Of a stretch of DNA of 64,000 nt, positions 16,459 to 25,079 are shown piece by piece. A program made the translations under genes and the position numbers. This DNA is from Paracoccus aestuariivivens (GTDB taxonomy: Bacteria > Pseudomonadota > Alphaproteobacteria > Rhodobacterales > Rhodobacteraceae). Each line of letters opens with the position of its first letter. The first letter of the stretch is position 1. The stretch is from contig NZ_WMIE01000008.1 of NCBI RefSeq assembly GCF_009711225.1, positions 1 to 64,000 on the forward strand, in the 5' to 3' direction. The notes under the pieces were generated by a model. That model was not told the DNA's origin. It did not search any database and saw only the letters and a program-made list of their open reading frames with translations.

Positions 16459-16725
16459 ATGACCGAACTTTCGGAACCTGCCAAACTTCCCGACTACATC
16501 ACTGAGAACGCTGATGGCAGTCTGTCCATCACCTTGCGCGACGGCGGGGTCATCGCCATGCGCGAGCCTATCGTCGAGGATCAGCTGGCAGTGAAGGGCA
16601 ACAGCCAACAGGCTGAATTTGGCCTGATCAGCAACTTGTGCGGGCTTGCGCCGGACGAGATCAAGAAGATGACCTCGCGCAACTATTTGCGCATTCAGTC
16701 CGGGCTGAAGCATTTTTTCGACTGA
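16459..16725 (+). CDS. E: tail assembly chaperone E (zero-frame product)
   Basis: This 88-residue protein corresponds to P2 E, the short tail assembly chaperone. It reads ITENADGSLSITLRDGG and then EFGLISNLCGLAPDEIKKMT, the pattern of this chaperone family. Its last codons, CAT TTT TTC GAC TGA, contain the slippery heptamer used to make the longer E/E' product. Confidence 0.85.
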   Translation: MTELSEPAKLPDYITENADGSLSITLRDGGVIAMREPIVEDQLAVKGNSQQAEFGLISNLCGLAPDEIKKMTSRNYLRIQSGLKHFFD

Positions 16726-16865
16726 CGCCCAATGATGTTCGCCGGGGCGCGCTGGCCCTGGCGAGCCATACCGGCTGGGGGGCGGCTGAAATCGGCGCGA
16801 TGCCAGTGAGCCGGTTTGTCTGGTGGATAGAAGGACTGCCCCGTGGCCGGAAACCAAAGGCTTAA
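16459..16865 (+). CDS. tail assembly chaperone E/E' fusion made by -1 frameshift
   Basis: At 16713-16719 the sequence T TTT TTC is a perfect X XXY YYZ slippery heptamer in the zero frame of gene E, two codons before its TGA. Slipping back one base continues in the frame ending at 16865 and adds about 48 residues starting RLTPNDVRRGALALASHTGW and containing MPVSRFVWWIEGL, which is the E'-type domain. The product would have about 135 residues. P2-group phages make this fusion by the same device, so this is a recognised programmed frameshift site rather than a sequencing error. It overlaps the tape measure start. Confidence 0.85.
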
Positions 16866-19326
16866 CGCGACCATCACCATTGGCGGGACCGTCGCGGCCA
16901 CACTGGGCCGTGCCGTTGAAGAGGCAAACGCCAGGTTGGGCCGCGTGGGGGCCGGACTAAACTCAGCCCATAACCAGATCGGTACGGCTATTCGTCGTAA
17001 TGATGCTGCGTTGGAAAAGGCCCGCACGGGCATCATAGATAGCATCGGGGCCTATTACTCACTCAAGGCGGCCATTGGTGCGCCGGTGCGTGCGGCGGCC
17101 GAGTTCGAGACCGTCCTCGAGGATATCGGGCAGAAATCAGACGTGCCCGTCGAGAAGCTCGGTGAGCTGGGTGATAAGATCAAGCAGGTTGCACGCGATA
17201 CCAACCAAGGCGCGATGCAAATCGGCGCTGCAGTTGATGCATTGGCCGGGCGTGGGGCCGATCTTGATGTGGCGCTCACCGCCGCCGATCCTATCGGTCG
17301 CGCGGCTGTAGCCTATCGCGCCGCTACCGATGATCTGGCCGCCGCATCTTGGGCTGCGGTGGACAATCTGAAGGTACCGGCAAGCCAGATCGAAATTGCG
17401 CTGGACGCTATGGCGCAGGCAGGGAAAGACGGCGCTTTCGAGTTGCGCGATATGGCGACCTATTTCCCATCGCTCGGAGCGGCCTATCAGGGACTCGGGC
17501 AACAGGGCGTGGGCGCAGTCGCGGACCTCGCATCGGCCTTGCAGGTGGTACGCAAGGGCACTGGCGACGCCTCAACTGCTGCGACGAACCTGCAGAACGT
17601 GCTGCAGAAGATCTACGCACCCGCGACGGTGAAGAAATTCGGAGACGCAGGCGTAGATATCTTCAAGGAGATGGATGCCGCCGCCAAGCGAGGCCTGACT
17701 CCGATTGAGGCGATTGCCGAAATCACCGACAGAACGCTGAATGGCGACTTGTCTAAGATGGGCAACCTGTTCGAGGACGCGCAAGTGCAGGCCGGTTTGC
17801 GGTCGCTGATCCAGGGGATGGAGGAATACCGCGACATCCGTGCAAAGGCCATGTCGGCGGAGGGTGTGCTGGACGCCGATTACGAGCGACGCATCCGCAC
17901 GGCACAGGGGGCGCAGGACCGTTGGAATGCGAGCGTGCAGGATCTGAACATTACCTTCGGCACCGCGCTATTGCCGGTATTGAATGATCTGCTGGATGGA
18001 ATTGTGCCGGTTATCGGTGCCGTTGGCGAATGGACGGCAGCCAACCCCAAGCTCGCTGCCGGATTGGCAACTGTTGTTGGCGGCCTGATCGCATTCCGTG
18101 GTGCTCTAGCAGCACTGCGCTTTGTGGGTTTGTTGGGAAAGGGAGGGGCGCTTTCTTCCATTTCCTTCGGGCTCAAGGCTGTCAGCCTGTCAGTTAGTCC
18201 CGTCGTCGCTGGTCTCGGTAAGATACGAGCCAGTATGATGGCATTTTCGGCTGTGACCGCCATTGGCGGGCCGGGGGCTGCCCTGAGCATGATCGGTCGA
18301 GCGGCACTCGGACTTCTGAATCCGCTAAGGCTGGTGTCTCTGGCGATCAGGGGGGTAGGTATGGCTTTTGCCATGAACCCGATCGGCGCTTCGGTGGCTG
18401 CGATAGGTGCTGCAGTCTACCTGCTCTATCGAAATTGGGCGGGCTTCAAAGAATGGTTCGGGCGTTTATGGGGTAGCGTGAAAACCTACTTCACCGGCTT
18501 TGGCAATTTCGTTGCTGGCGTGTTCACACTTGATCTTGGCCGCGCGCTGGGCGGTATCAAGGACATGTGGGACGGAGCAATTGGCTTCTTTAAGACGGTC
18601 CTTGAGGGCATCGGTGGTATTTTCACCGCGACATGGACGGATATAATCGCTCCTATCCTAGATCAGTTCGGCCTGCTTGATCCTATCAAGACGGCGTGGG
18701 AAGGGCTGAAGTCTTTCTTTGCCCCAACACTGACCTTTATCTCGGATAAGTTCACTGCTGCTTGGAGAGTGATCAAGCCCATCATCGACGGGCTGACATG
18801 GGTGGTCAATAACGGTGCCAAGGTCGAGGAAGCCGTGGGGCGGTTCGGAGACCGGGCGTCCGGATTTTTCACCGGCCGGCGAGAAGGCGAGACCGCCGAA
18901 GAAGAATGGCAGCGCCGCGTTCATGGGGCCCCGCAGGCACGCGCAGTTGGCGGGTCGTTCCGTCCAGGTCCACTAGTCGTTGGCGAGCGCGGTGCGGAGG
19001 CGCTCTTTGCGAACCGTGGTGGCTTCATCGCCACGAACCGTCAGTTGAATCGCATGGCCGGTGCTGTAGCACAGATCGGCGCACTGGGCGCGGCGCTGGG
19101 CGCAACTCCGGCTGCTGCCTTGCCGCTGGATGACATCCTCCCCGGGAACCAACGCGGTGCCGCCATTGCGACCGCACCGGCCATCCCGACGCAACCGCAA
19201 ATCAGCGTCGGGGGCATTACAATCATATCCAGCCCGGGACAGTCCCCTCGCCAAATTGCCGATGAGGTGTTGCGCGAGTTGGATCGCCGCGCTCGCGGGG
19301 CACTTTACGATGTTGGGGGCTTCTGA
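16843..19326 (+). CDS. T: tape measure protein T
   Basis: This is an 827-residue protein with a GTG start overlapping the E' end by 23 bases. Residues 1-75 form an initial coiled coil (ATITIGGTVAATLGRAVEEAN). The TP901-type core from about 80 includes AAEFETVLEDIGQK, the family's conserved segment. Hydrophobic segments occur near 390-540 (e.g. LAAGLATVVGGLIAFRG, MNPIGASVAAIGAAVYLLY). The C-terminal region has GERGAEALF and a PxQ-rich end. Its length sets tail length, and the hydrophobic part may insert into the host membrane. Confidence 0.92.
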   Translation: MAGNQRLNATITIGGTVAATLGRAVEEANARLGRVGAGLNSAHNQIGTAIRRNDAALEKARTGIIDSIGAYYSLKAAIGAPVRAAAEFETVLEDIGQKSDVPVEKLGELGDKIKQVARDTNQGAMQIGAAVDALAGRGADLDVALTAADPIGRAAVAYRAATDDLAAASWAAVDNLKVPASQIEIALDAMAQAGKDGAFELRDMATYFPSLGAAYQGLGQQGVGAVADLASALQVVRKGTGDASTAATNLQNVLQKIYAPATVKKFGDAGVDIFKEMDAAAKRGLTPIEAIAEITDRTLNGDLSKMGNLFEDAQVQAGLRSLIQGMEEYRDIRAKAMSAEGVLDADYERRIRTAQGAQDRWNASVQDLNITFGTALLPVLNDLLDGIVPVIGAVGEWTAANPKLAAGLATVVGGLIAFRGALAALRFVGLLGKGGALSSISFGLKAVSLSVSPVVAGLGKIRASMMAFSAVTAIGGPGAALSMIGRAALGLLNPLRLVSLAIRGVGMAFAMNPIGASVAAIGAAVYLLYRNWAGFKEWFGRLWGSVKTYFTGFGNFVAGVFTLDLGRALGGIKDMWDGAIGFFKTVLEGIGGIFTATWTDIIAPILDQFGLLDPIKTAWEGLKSFFAPTLTFISDKFTAAWRVIKPIIDGLTWVVNNGAKVEEAVGRFGDRASGFFTGRREGETAEEEWQRRVHGAPQARAVGGSFRPGPLVVGERGAEALFANRGGFIATNRQLNRMAGAVAQIGALGAALGATPAAALPLDDILPGNQRGAAIATAPAIPTQPQISVGGITIISSPGQSPRQIADEVLRELDRRARGALYDVGGF

Positions 19327-19736
19327 TGGCGCGTGTGATGATGCGCTTGGGCATTTACAAGTTTTCGCTGGATACAGCCGCTTATCAGGAATTGCAGAGA
19401 TCGGCATCCTACCGCTGGGCAAGGCAAGAGCGGATCGGCAGCAACGATGCGCTACAGTTCACCGGCATCGGTCCCGAGACGGTCGACCTGCGCGGCGTCG
19501 TGTTCCCGCTGTTCCGCGGCGGTTTGGATCAGGTCAACAAGATGCGCTTGCAAGCGAGCATTGGCCTGCCGCTACCAATGATCGATGGATTGGGAAAGGT
19601 CTGGGGGCTGTGGGTGGTCGAGCAGATTAGCGAGCGACAGAGCGTGTTCATGGAGCGCGGCGCGGCCAAGCGGATAGAATTCGATATGCGCCTGTCGCGC
19701 TATGATGGAGGGTTGCGTGCGCTCCTACCGTTCTAA
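19326..19736 (+). CDS. U: tail protein U
   Basis: This 136-residue P2 gpU-like protein has MARVMMRLGIYKFSLDTAAYQELQR, RLGSNDALQFTG-like GPETVDLRGVVFP and LGKVWGLWVVEQISERQSVF, the family signature. It is part of the tail assembly set before D. It begins on the last base of the tape measure stop and overlaps the start region of X. Confidence 0.9.
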   Translation: MARVMMRLGIYKFSLDTAAYQELQRSASYRWARQERIGSNDALQFTGIGPETVDLRGVVFPLFRGGLDQVNKMRLQASIGLPLPMIDGLGKVWGLWVVEQISERQSVFMERGAAKRIEFDMRLSRYDGGLRALLPF

Positions 19737-19926
19737 AGCCGGAGATACCGCCGACAGCATCGCATGGGAAGTTTATGAGCGTCAGGATGCGGGGCTGGTC
19801 GAGGGCATTCTTGAAGCCAATCCCGGTCTTGCGCATCGCGGCCCGGTCCTGCCTGCAGGGTTGCTCATCAGCATCCCGGATGCGCTGGACCCGACACCAG
19901 TTCAGGGCGTGCGGCTATGGGGCTGA
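19717..19926 (+). CDS. X: tail protein X (LysM-like)
   Basis: This 69-residue protein starts at GTG 19717, chosen because GGAGGG lies 4 bases upstream; an ATG at 19702 would add five residues. The pattern YRSKAGDTADSIAWEVY, NPGLAHRGPVLPAGLLISIP is the LysM-like fold of P2 gpX. It overlaps both U and D, as usual in this gene cluster. In P2 itself X lies elsewhere; the U-X-D order is common in related prophages. Confidence 0.85.
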   Translation: MRSYRSKAGDTADSIAWEVYERQDAGLVEGILEANPGLAHRGPVLPAGLLISIPDALDPTPVQGVRLWG

Positions 19927-20951
19927 CCGACTGGAAGCCGACGTTCAAAGTGCGGGTCAACGGACGGGATATGACGTCAGTATTCCTGCCGCGTGTTTCC
20001 TCAATCATGATCAACGACACGGCTGGCATTCAGGCGGATACCTGCGAGATCGTTTTGACCGACCATCTGCCGATCGCGCCGCTCGAAATTCCACCCGCTG
20101 GGGCTGAGATCGAGATCTCGCTAGGCTACATGTTTTTGGCACAGGTGGTCGGCATCTATATTGCGGATGAAGTCGAGGTGTCGGGACCGCCGGGCCAGAT
20201 GCGGATCACGGCCTATGCAACGGCTCATGGCAAGAGTGATGGTGGCAAGGGGCCGATTACCGAGGCCCGAAGCCGGAGCTGGCCCGAAGAAACGTCCGTT
20301 GCCGATATGGTCGCGAAAATAGCGGCCGATAGCGGTTTCAAGACGGCAGTCTCAGACGAGGCTGGGAAGGTTGTTCTGCCGCATATCGATCAGATCGATG
20401 AAAGTGACATCAATGTCCTGACCCGTATCGCGCGTGACCAAGGACTGATCTTCAAACCGGCCGGCGGCACACTGGTCGTATGCAAGACGGGGGAAAGCAC
20501 CGCAGTGAGTGGGCAGCCCTTGCCGATCATTGCGCTGACCCCCAAGCATGTCTCTCGCTGGTCAATGAGGATGGCACGACGCGTCGCCTACGCGAAAGTA
20601 GTCGCCGCGTATCGAGATTTCGCTCAGTCCGAACCGGTCGATGTCGAGGTCGAGGCCAAGCCCGAGGGGGTCACGGGTGTCGCACAGATCAAACGGCTAA
20701 AGTCGATCTATCCCAGTGAGGCGGCAGCGAGAGCAGCCGCTGACGCCGAGGCGAAACGTGGTCAACGCGCCGCGCGAACAATCCAGATGCAACTGCCAGG
20801 GCGAGCCGACTTGATAGCCGAAGGGCGTCTCATGCTGGCGGGGTTCAGAACTGGTGTCGCCGGAGAATGGCTGATCACTCGTGTTGTGCACACCCTAGGA
20901 AGCGATGGCTGGGTTTCTGCGATCGAGGCGGAGACCCCGTCTTCCGGCTAA
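19917..20951 (+). CDS. D: tail protein D (late control D / baseplate hub)
   Basis: This 344-residue P2 gpD-like hub protein (T4 gp27-like) has TDWKPTFKVRVNGRDMTSVFLPRV, then DTCEIVLTDH and a middle ADMVAKIAADSG with HIDQIDESDINVLTRIARDQGLIFKP (cited in parts), all family features. It forms the hub onto which the V spike docks. It is the last gene of the late block. Confidence 0.92.
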   Translation: MGLTDWKPTFKVRVNGRDMTSVFLPRVSSIMINDTAGIQADTCEIVLTDHLPIAPLEIPPAGAEIEISLGYMFLAQVVGIYIADEVEVSGPPGQMRITAYATAHGKSDGGKGPITEARSRSWPEETSVADMVAKIAADSGFKTAVSDEAGKVVLPHIDQIDESDINVLTRIARDQGLIFKPAGGTLVVCKTGESTAVSGQPLPIIALTPKHVSRWSMRMARRVAYAKVVAAYRDFAQSEPVDVEVEAKPEGVTGVAQIKRLKSIYPSEAAARAAADAEAKRGQRAARTIQMQLPGRADLIAEGRLMLAGFRTGVAGEWLITRVVHTLGSDGWVSAIEAETPSSG

Positions 20952-21071
20952 AAGGGTACTTGATTTTGTCGGCTTTTTGATGGGCGAGCCGCTCACTAGG
21001 GGAGCGGATGCAGTTCCCACGTTCTACCTTTGTACACGATATGTCTGTGGGATTTTTTTGGCCTATGTCGG

Positions 21072-21100
21072 TGTAATCATACGGTTTCGAAATGATTACA
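21072..21100. repeat. 9-bp inverted repeat, probable attachment core
   Basis: TGTAATCAT at 21072-21080 and ATGATTACA at 21092-21100 are perfect inverted copies separated by 11 bases. The right arm coincides with the anticodon arm of the tRNA-Thr fragment. Tyrosine recombinases bind inverted core sites around a short overlap, so this fits an att core. The matching left end is outside the window. Confidence 0.5.
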
Positions 21101-21133
21101 AATCAGCTGCTCTACCTGCTGAGCTAAACCGGC
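21092..21133 (-). tRNA. partial tRNA-Thr(TGT), 5' half only
   Basis: On the minus strand the sequence GCCGGTTTAGCTCAGCAGG, then TAGAGCAGCTGATTTGTAATCA, gives an acceptor 5' strand, TA, a D-arm with GCTC/GAGC, and an anticodon arm with TGT. After TCA the match to a tRNA ends: the following bases do not close the stem GCTGA fully and no T-arm or 3' acceptor strand is present. It is a truncated gene at the prophage boundary. Confidence 0.75.
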
Positions 21134-21213
21134 ACTGACATCCGATTAGCGACTGTCGGCGTGGCGTGCAAGTGCCGCGTGTAGGGTTATTGGTGGGAAA
21201 CTGGCACGGGGGC

Positions 21214-21242
21214 TTGCAATCACGCAAAAAACGGACTAGATC
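21214..21242 (+). promoter_or_regulatory. probable rpsB promoter
   Basis: TTGCAA at 21214-21219 and TAGATC at 21237-21242 are separated by 17 bases, lying about 116 bases before the rpsB ATG. The -10 is a weak match; no experimental start is known. Confidence 0.5.
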
Positions 21243-21358
21243 GCGCGCACTTCACAGGTGGGGTCGGGCCGACGAGGGGAGAAATCCTTCGCAGGTCCAC
21301 CGGTTGGGACATCCGTCCTGAATACCCCGCTTAGGCTCAAACCGGAAAGGACCTTGAT

Positions 21359-22138
21359 ATGGCGCTTCCTGAATTCTCCATGCGTCAGCTGCTTGAAGCT
21401 GGCGTTCACTACGGCCACCAGACCCAACGCTGGAACCCCCGTATGGCCGAGTTCATCTATGGTGAACGTAACGGCATCCACATTTTCGACCTGACCCAGA
21501 CCGTCCCGATGCTGGACGCCGCTCTGCAGGCGATCCGCGACACCGTCGCCAAAGGCGGCCGCGTTCTGTTCGTCGGCACCAAGCGTCAGGCCCAGAAAGC
21601 CGTCGCCGAAGCCGCCGAAAAATCGGCTCAGTATTACATGAACCACCGCTGGCTGGGTGGCACGCTGACCAACTGGAAAACCGTTTCCCAGTCGATCCAG
21701 CGTCTGAAAGCCATCGATGAAACCATGGCTGGCGGCGCCGAAGGCCTGACCAAGAAAGAGCGTCTCCAGATGGAACGCGAGCAGGCCAAACTGCAGGCCT
21801 CGCTGGGCGGCATCCGCGAAATGGGCGGTCTGCCGGATCTGCTGGTCGTCATCGACGTGAACAAAGAAGACCTGGCCATCCTGGAAGCCAAGAAACTTGG
21901 CATCCCGGTCGTCGCAGTCGTCGACACCAACTGCTCGCCCAAAGGCGTTGATTACATCATCCCGGGCAACGACGACGCTGCACGCGCCATCTCGCTGTAT
22001 TGCGACCTGGCTTCGCGCGCTGCTCTGGACGGCATGACCGCCCAGATGGGTGCTGCCGGTGTCGACCTCGGTGCTCTGGAAGCCAGCCTCGACGAAGAAC
22101 TGGACGCCACCGCCGAAGAAGCGACCGCCGAAGCCTGA
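21359..22138 (+). CDS. rpsB: 30S ribosomal protein S2
   Basis: This 259-residue S2 starts at an ATG after AAAGGACC. It has [38 protein letters not shown] and [14 protein letters not shown], all near-invariant in S2. The C-terminus is extended by an acidic Glu/Ala tail. It is paired with tsf, as in most bacteria. Confidence 0.98.
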   Translation: MALPEFSMRQLLEAGVHYGHQTQRWNPRMAEFIYGERNGIHIFDLTQTVPMLDAALQAIRDTVAKGGRVLFVGTKRQAQKAVAEAAEKSAQYYMNHRWLGGTLTNWKTVSQSIQRLKAIDETMAGGAEGLTKKERLQMEREQAKLQASLGGIREMGGLPDLLVVIDVNKEDLAILEAKKLGIPVVAVVDTNCSPKGVDYIIPGNDDAARAISLYCDLASRAALDGMTAQMGAAGVDLGALEASLDEELDATAEEATAEA

Positions 22139-22147
22139 TCGGTCACT

Positions 22148-22230
22148 GCCCGGCCCATGTGCCGGGCGGGTAGCCCCGCTTTGCGGGGGCTTCACGGAAT
22201 ATTCATCAGGCGGGGATAAGCCCCGCCTGA
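22148..22230 (+). terminator. three tandem hairpins between rpsB and tsf
   Basis: Hairpin 1 is GCCCGGC-CCATGT-GCCGGGC at 22148-22167. Hairpin 2 is AGCCCCGC-TTT-GCGGGGGCTT at about 22172-22192 with one bulged G. Hairpin 3 is a perfect 10-bp stem TCAGGCGGGG / CCCCGCCTGA with loop ATAAG at 22206-22230. None has a strong U-tract. They probably attenuate or process the transcript to tune the S2 to EF-Ts ratio. Confidence 0.7.
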
Positions 22231-22257
22231 CGCATTGATAGAACAAGGAGACATCGG

Positions 22258-23169
22258 ATGGCTATCACCGCTGCTATGGTGAAAGAGCTGCGCGAGACGA
22301 CCGGCGCAGGCATGATGGACGCCAAAAAGGCGCTGACCGAAAACGACGGCAACATGGAAGCTGCCATCGACTGGCTGCGCACCAAAGGTCTGGCGAAAGC
22401 CGCCAAGAAAGCCGACCGCGTTGCAGCTGAAGGCCTGATCGGCGTTCAGGTTGTCGACGGTCGCGGTGTCGCCATCGAGATCAACTCGGAAACCGACTTC
22501 GTCGCCAAGAACGCCGACTTCCAGCAACTGGTCCGCGAGATCACCGAAGTTGCCGTGCAATCGGCGACCGATGTCGAAGTCCTGCGCGCCACCGAGCTGA
22601 ACGGTAAGCCGGTTTCGGAAGTCCTGACCGACGCCATTGCCCGTATCGGCGAGAACCTGACCCTGCGCCGCATGCATGTGCTGGATGGCAGCACCGTTGT
22701 TTCTTATGTGCACAACGCTGCGGCTGACGGCATGGGCAAAATCGGCGTTCTGGTAGCCCTGAACGGCGATGCGGACAAAGCGCAAGTCATCGGCAAGCAG
22801 TTCGCGATGCACATCGCTGCAACCGCTCCGGTTTCGCTGTCGGAAGCCACTCTGGACCCGACCCTGCTGGCGCGTGAGCTGGAAGTCCAGACCGCGAAAG
22901 CTCTGGAAGAGAACGCCGCTTCGGCCAAGCCGAAACCCGACGCCGTCATCCAGAACAACATCATTCCGGGCCGGATGAAGAAATTCGTCGCCGAGAACAC
23001 CCTGCTGGGCCAAGCGTTCGTCATGAACCCCGACCTGACCGTCGAGCAGGCCGCGAAAGATGCAGGCGTCGAAATCACCGGCTATGCCCGCGTGATGGTC
23101 GGCGAAGGCATCGAGAAGAAAGAAGAGGATTTCGCAGCCGAGGTCGCCAAGACCCTTGGCGGCAACTGA
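22258..23169 (+). CDS. tsf: elongation factor Ts
   Basis: This 303-residue EF-Ts starts at an ATG after AAGGAGAC. The N-terminal UBA-like domain reads [20 protein letters not shown], followed by [12 protein letters not shown], the signature contacting EF-Tu. The C-terminal region has [16 protein letters not shown]. It exchanges GDP on EF-Tu. It is followed by a strong terminator. Confidence 0.98.
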   Translation: MAITAAMVKELRETTGAGMMDAKKALTENDGNMEAAIDWLRTKGLAKAAKKADRVAAEGLIGVQVVDGRGVAIEINSETDFVAKNADFQQLVREITEVAVQSATDVEVLRATELNGKPVSEVLTDAIARIGENLTLRRMHVLDGSTVVSYVHNAAADGMGKIGVLVALNGDADKAQVIGKQFAMHIAATAPVSLSEATLDPTLLARELEVQTAKALEENAASAKPKPDAVIQNNIIPGRMKKFVAENTLLGQAFVMNPDLTVEQAAKDAGVEITGYARVMVGEGIEKKEEDFAAEVAKTLGGN

Positions 23170-23195
23170 GTTCGCTCTTTCCTGACGACATTCGA

Positions 23196-23226
23196 AACGC
23201 CGGCCCCTTCGGGTCGGCGTTTTTCG
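23196..23226 (+). terminator. rho-independent terminator after tsf
   Basis: AACGCCG at 23196-23202 pairs with CGGCGTT at 23215-23221, the stem extends into the GGCCCC/GGGTC loop region, and TTTTTCG follows. Confidence 0.85.
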
Positions 23227-23232
23227 TTCCGC

Positions 23233-24081
23233 TCATGCTTTGGAGCGATTGCCGGCTGCGCCCGGAAACCCCCGATAGGCCCAAGTATCGCGTGCTGCCC
23301 CTGCGGCTTTCGGAATCCGGCAGGGTTCGCCGTGATCGACATAGATTTGCCGCCGACGGGTCGCCATCAGCACCGCCTGCGTCGTCGTCCGCGCGCCAAG
23401 GTTTTGACGGGCGAGCCGCAAATGCTTCTCGACCGTCGGAGCCGACACTTCCAGCCGTTCGGCTATCTCGGCGGTGCTGAACCCGATTCCTGTCAATTCC
23501 AGCGCCTCGCGCTGGCGGCTGGTCAGCCTTTGCGGCGGATCGCGATAGGGCAGGCTGGCCAGCCGCTGGTGCAGGACCACGCTGAGCAACTCGATATCGG
23601 CATAATGTTCCTGCCACAATGCGTCGATGGCGTCCTGCGTGGTGCCGGTTCTGCCGACCAACAAGATTCCGCCGCGCGTCCGTGGAACCCGATCCGACAG
23701 GCTTAGCGCGATCCCTGCCGTCATTCCGTAACGCTTGAACAAGGTGAGGCAGCGCAGTTCTGGACCGCTGAGGCTTCCATTGCGTTGCCGCTCGATCATC
23801 CAGTTCCATCCGCTGCTTCCATGCGAGCGGATGATCCAGCGCAGCATCGGAAGGTGGAACATCAGATCTTCCGCCACGATCTGCTCGATCAGGGCGTCAG
23901 GCAGCGTGGACAGTTCCAGCGCCTCGTCCACCACCTCCTTGTTCGCGGCGCGGATGATGCGGTGACTGAAATAGATCACCTGCGCAAATCCGGCCTTCCG
24001 AAGCGCGCTGATATAGGGTTGCCAGGCGTCCTCGGTGCATCTTGCGGAGAGTATGGCGTCGATGTCTCGGCGCAGGTCCAT
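23233..24081 (-). CDS. LuxR-family transcriptional regulator with autoinducer-binding-type domain
   Basis: This 282-residue protein starts at [10 protein letters not shown]; an upstream ATG at 24174 would add 31 residues lacking domain character. Residues 20-170 resemble the autoinducer-binding domain ([32 protein letters not shown]). Residues about 200-255 are a LuxR HTH ([25 protein letters not shown], cited in parts, then [21 protein letters not shown]). It stands alone, with no luxI-type synthase nearby, so it is either a solo regulator or ligand-independent. The gene points at the tsf terminator and is divergent from cmk. Confidence 0.85.
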   Translation of the reverse strand: MDLRRDIDAILSARCTEDAWQPYISALRKAGFAQVIYFSHRIIRAANKEVVDEALELSTLPDALIEQIVAEDLMFHLPMLRWIIRSHGSSGWNWMIERQRNGSLSGPELRCLTLFKRYGMTAGIALSLSDRVPRTRGGILLVGRTGTTQDAIDALWQEHYADIELLSVVLHQRLASLPYRDPPQRLTSRQREALELTGIGFSTAEIAERLEVSAPTVEKHLRLARQNLGARTTTQAVLMATRRRQIYVDHGEPCRIPKAAGAARDTWAYRGFPGAAGNRSKA

Positions 24082-24208
24082 GTCCGTCCCTTTTCTGTTC
24101 CATACCAGCAACCTATATTGTGGCGGGGATTGCAAGACCTGCAGGGCTGGACCTGGCCCCTTGCCTCGTGGCAATGAGAATGCCTGCGGCCGAATTCAGG
24201 ATTATGAC

Positions 24209-24793
24209 ATGCCCTTTACCATCGCCATCGACGGACCGGCAGCCTCCGGCAAGGGGACGATTGCCCGCGCGCTTGCCAGTCATTTCGGATTTCGCCACCT
24301 CGACACCGGCCTGTTGTACCGTGCAGTCGGCGCGAAGGGGGGGGATCCGGTGGCCGCTGCGCAAAATCTTGGTCCTGACGACCTGACCCGCGATGACCTG
24401 CGCACCGCCGAGGCGGGGCAGGCGGCAAGCCGTGTTGCCGCCATCCCCGAGGTGCGTGCGGCCCTGACCGAATTCCAGCGACGCTTTGCCCGCAGCGAAC
24501 CTGGTGCGGTGCTTGACGGTCGCGACATCGGGACGGTGATCTGTCCACAGGCCGAGGTGAAGCTTTACGTCACCGCCTCGGACGAAGTTCGTGCCAAGCG
24601 CCGTGCGATCGAACTCGACGCGGATGTGGACCGGATCCTGACCGAACTGCGCGAACGCGATGCCCGCGACGCGGCCCGTGACGTCGCGCCGATGCGGCCC
24701 GCGGCTGACGCGGTGCTTCTGGATACCTCGACGCTTTCGATCGAACAGGCCATCGCACTGGCTATCGAGCACGCGAAGCGGGCAGGGGCCTGA
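24209..24793 (+). CDS. cmk: cytidylate kinase
   Basis: This 194-residue CMP/dCMP kinase starts with [20 protein letters not shown], a P-loop, followed by [14 protein letters not shown] and later [20 protein letters not shown], all characteristic. It is shorter than the E. coli enzyme by about 30 residues, as in other alphaproteobacteria. I chose ATG 24209; the long upstream frame overlaps the promoter region of the divergent regulator. The cmk-rpsA order is widely conserved. Confidence 0.95.
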   Translation: MPFTIAIDGPAASGKGTIARALASHFGFRHLDTGLLYRAVGAKGGDPVAAAQNLGPDDLTRDDLRTAEAGQAASRVAAIPEVRAALTEFQRRFARSEPGAVLDGRDIGTVICPQAEVKLYVTASDEVRAKRRAIELDADVDRILTELRERDARDAARDVAPMRPAADAVLLDTSTLSIEQAIALAIEHAKRAGA

Positions 24794-24896
24794 TCGCTGC
24801 CGACGCGGCGTTTTTCTGTTTCTGGCTCCGACGTTATTTCGCGACAGTTAACGGGCCGTCCAGCCAGCAATTGCTGCGCGAAGAGGCCGGAAATGC

Positions 24897-24925
24897 TTGC
24901 CAGCCTGTGGATTAATCGCTATATC
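24897..24925 (+). promoter_or_regulatory. probable rpsA promoter
   Basis: TTGCCA at 24897-24902 and TATATC at 24920-24925 are spaced by 17 bases, about 155 bases before the rpsA start. It is a good sigma-70-type match in the cmk-rpsA gap (24794-25079), which otherwise shows nothing. Confidence 0.6.
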
Positions 24926-25079
24926 GCCCCCGTCGGTACAAGAGATACGGCCATAACAGGCCAAATCAGTCAGGGGTCGGGCTTTGCCGCGACCCTTTGT
25001 GCTTGGAACGATGTCCTACAAAAGACCGGCGGAGCCAACCGCAAGGCCAGAAAACCACGCAAAGGAAACTGTAATACAT

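Larger units (their letters stand above)
20952..21358. other. prophage/chromosome junction region before rpsB
   Basis: No gene is visible. From left to right it holds a hairpin CCGCTC-ACTAGGG-GAGCGG after D, a T-run (TTTTTTT at about 21053) preceded by a loose CCCAC/GTGGG pair, the 9-bp inverted repeat at 21072-21100, the tRNA-Thr fragment at 21092-21133, and the probable rpsB promoter at 21214-21242. Confidence 0.6.

Noticed and set aside
1..21000. Diversity-generating retroelement or retron linked to the fibre genes
   Set aside because: No reverse transcriptase and no template/variable repeat pair are visible in the window.
21072..21133. An intact tRNA-Thr gene
   Set aside because: The T-arm and 3' acceptor strand are absent and the anticodon stem is not fully paired.
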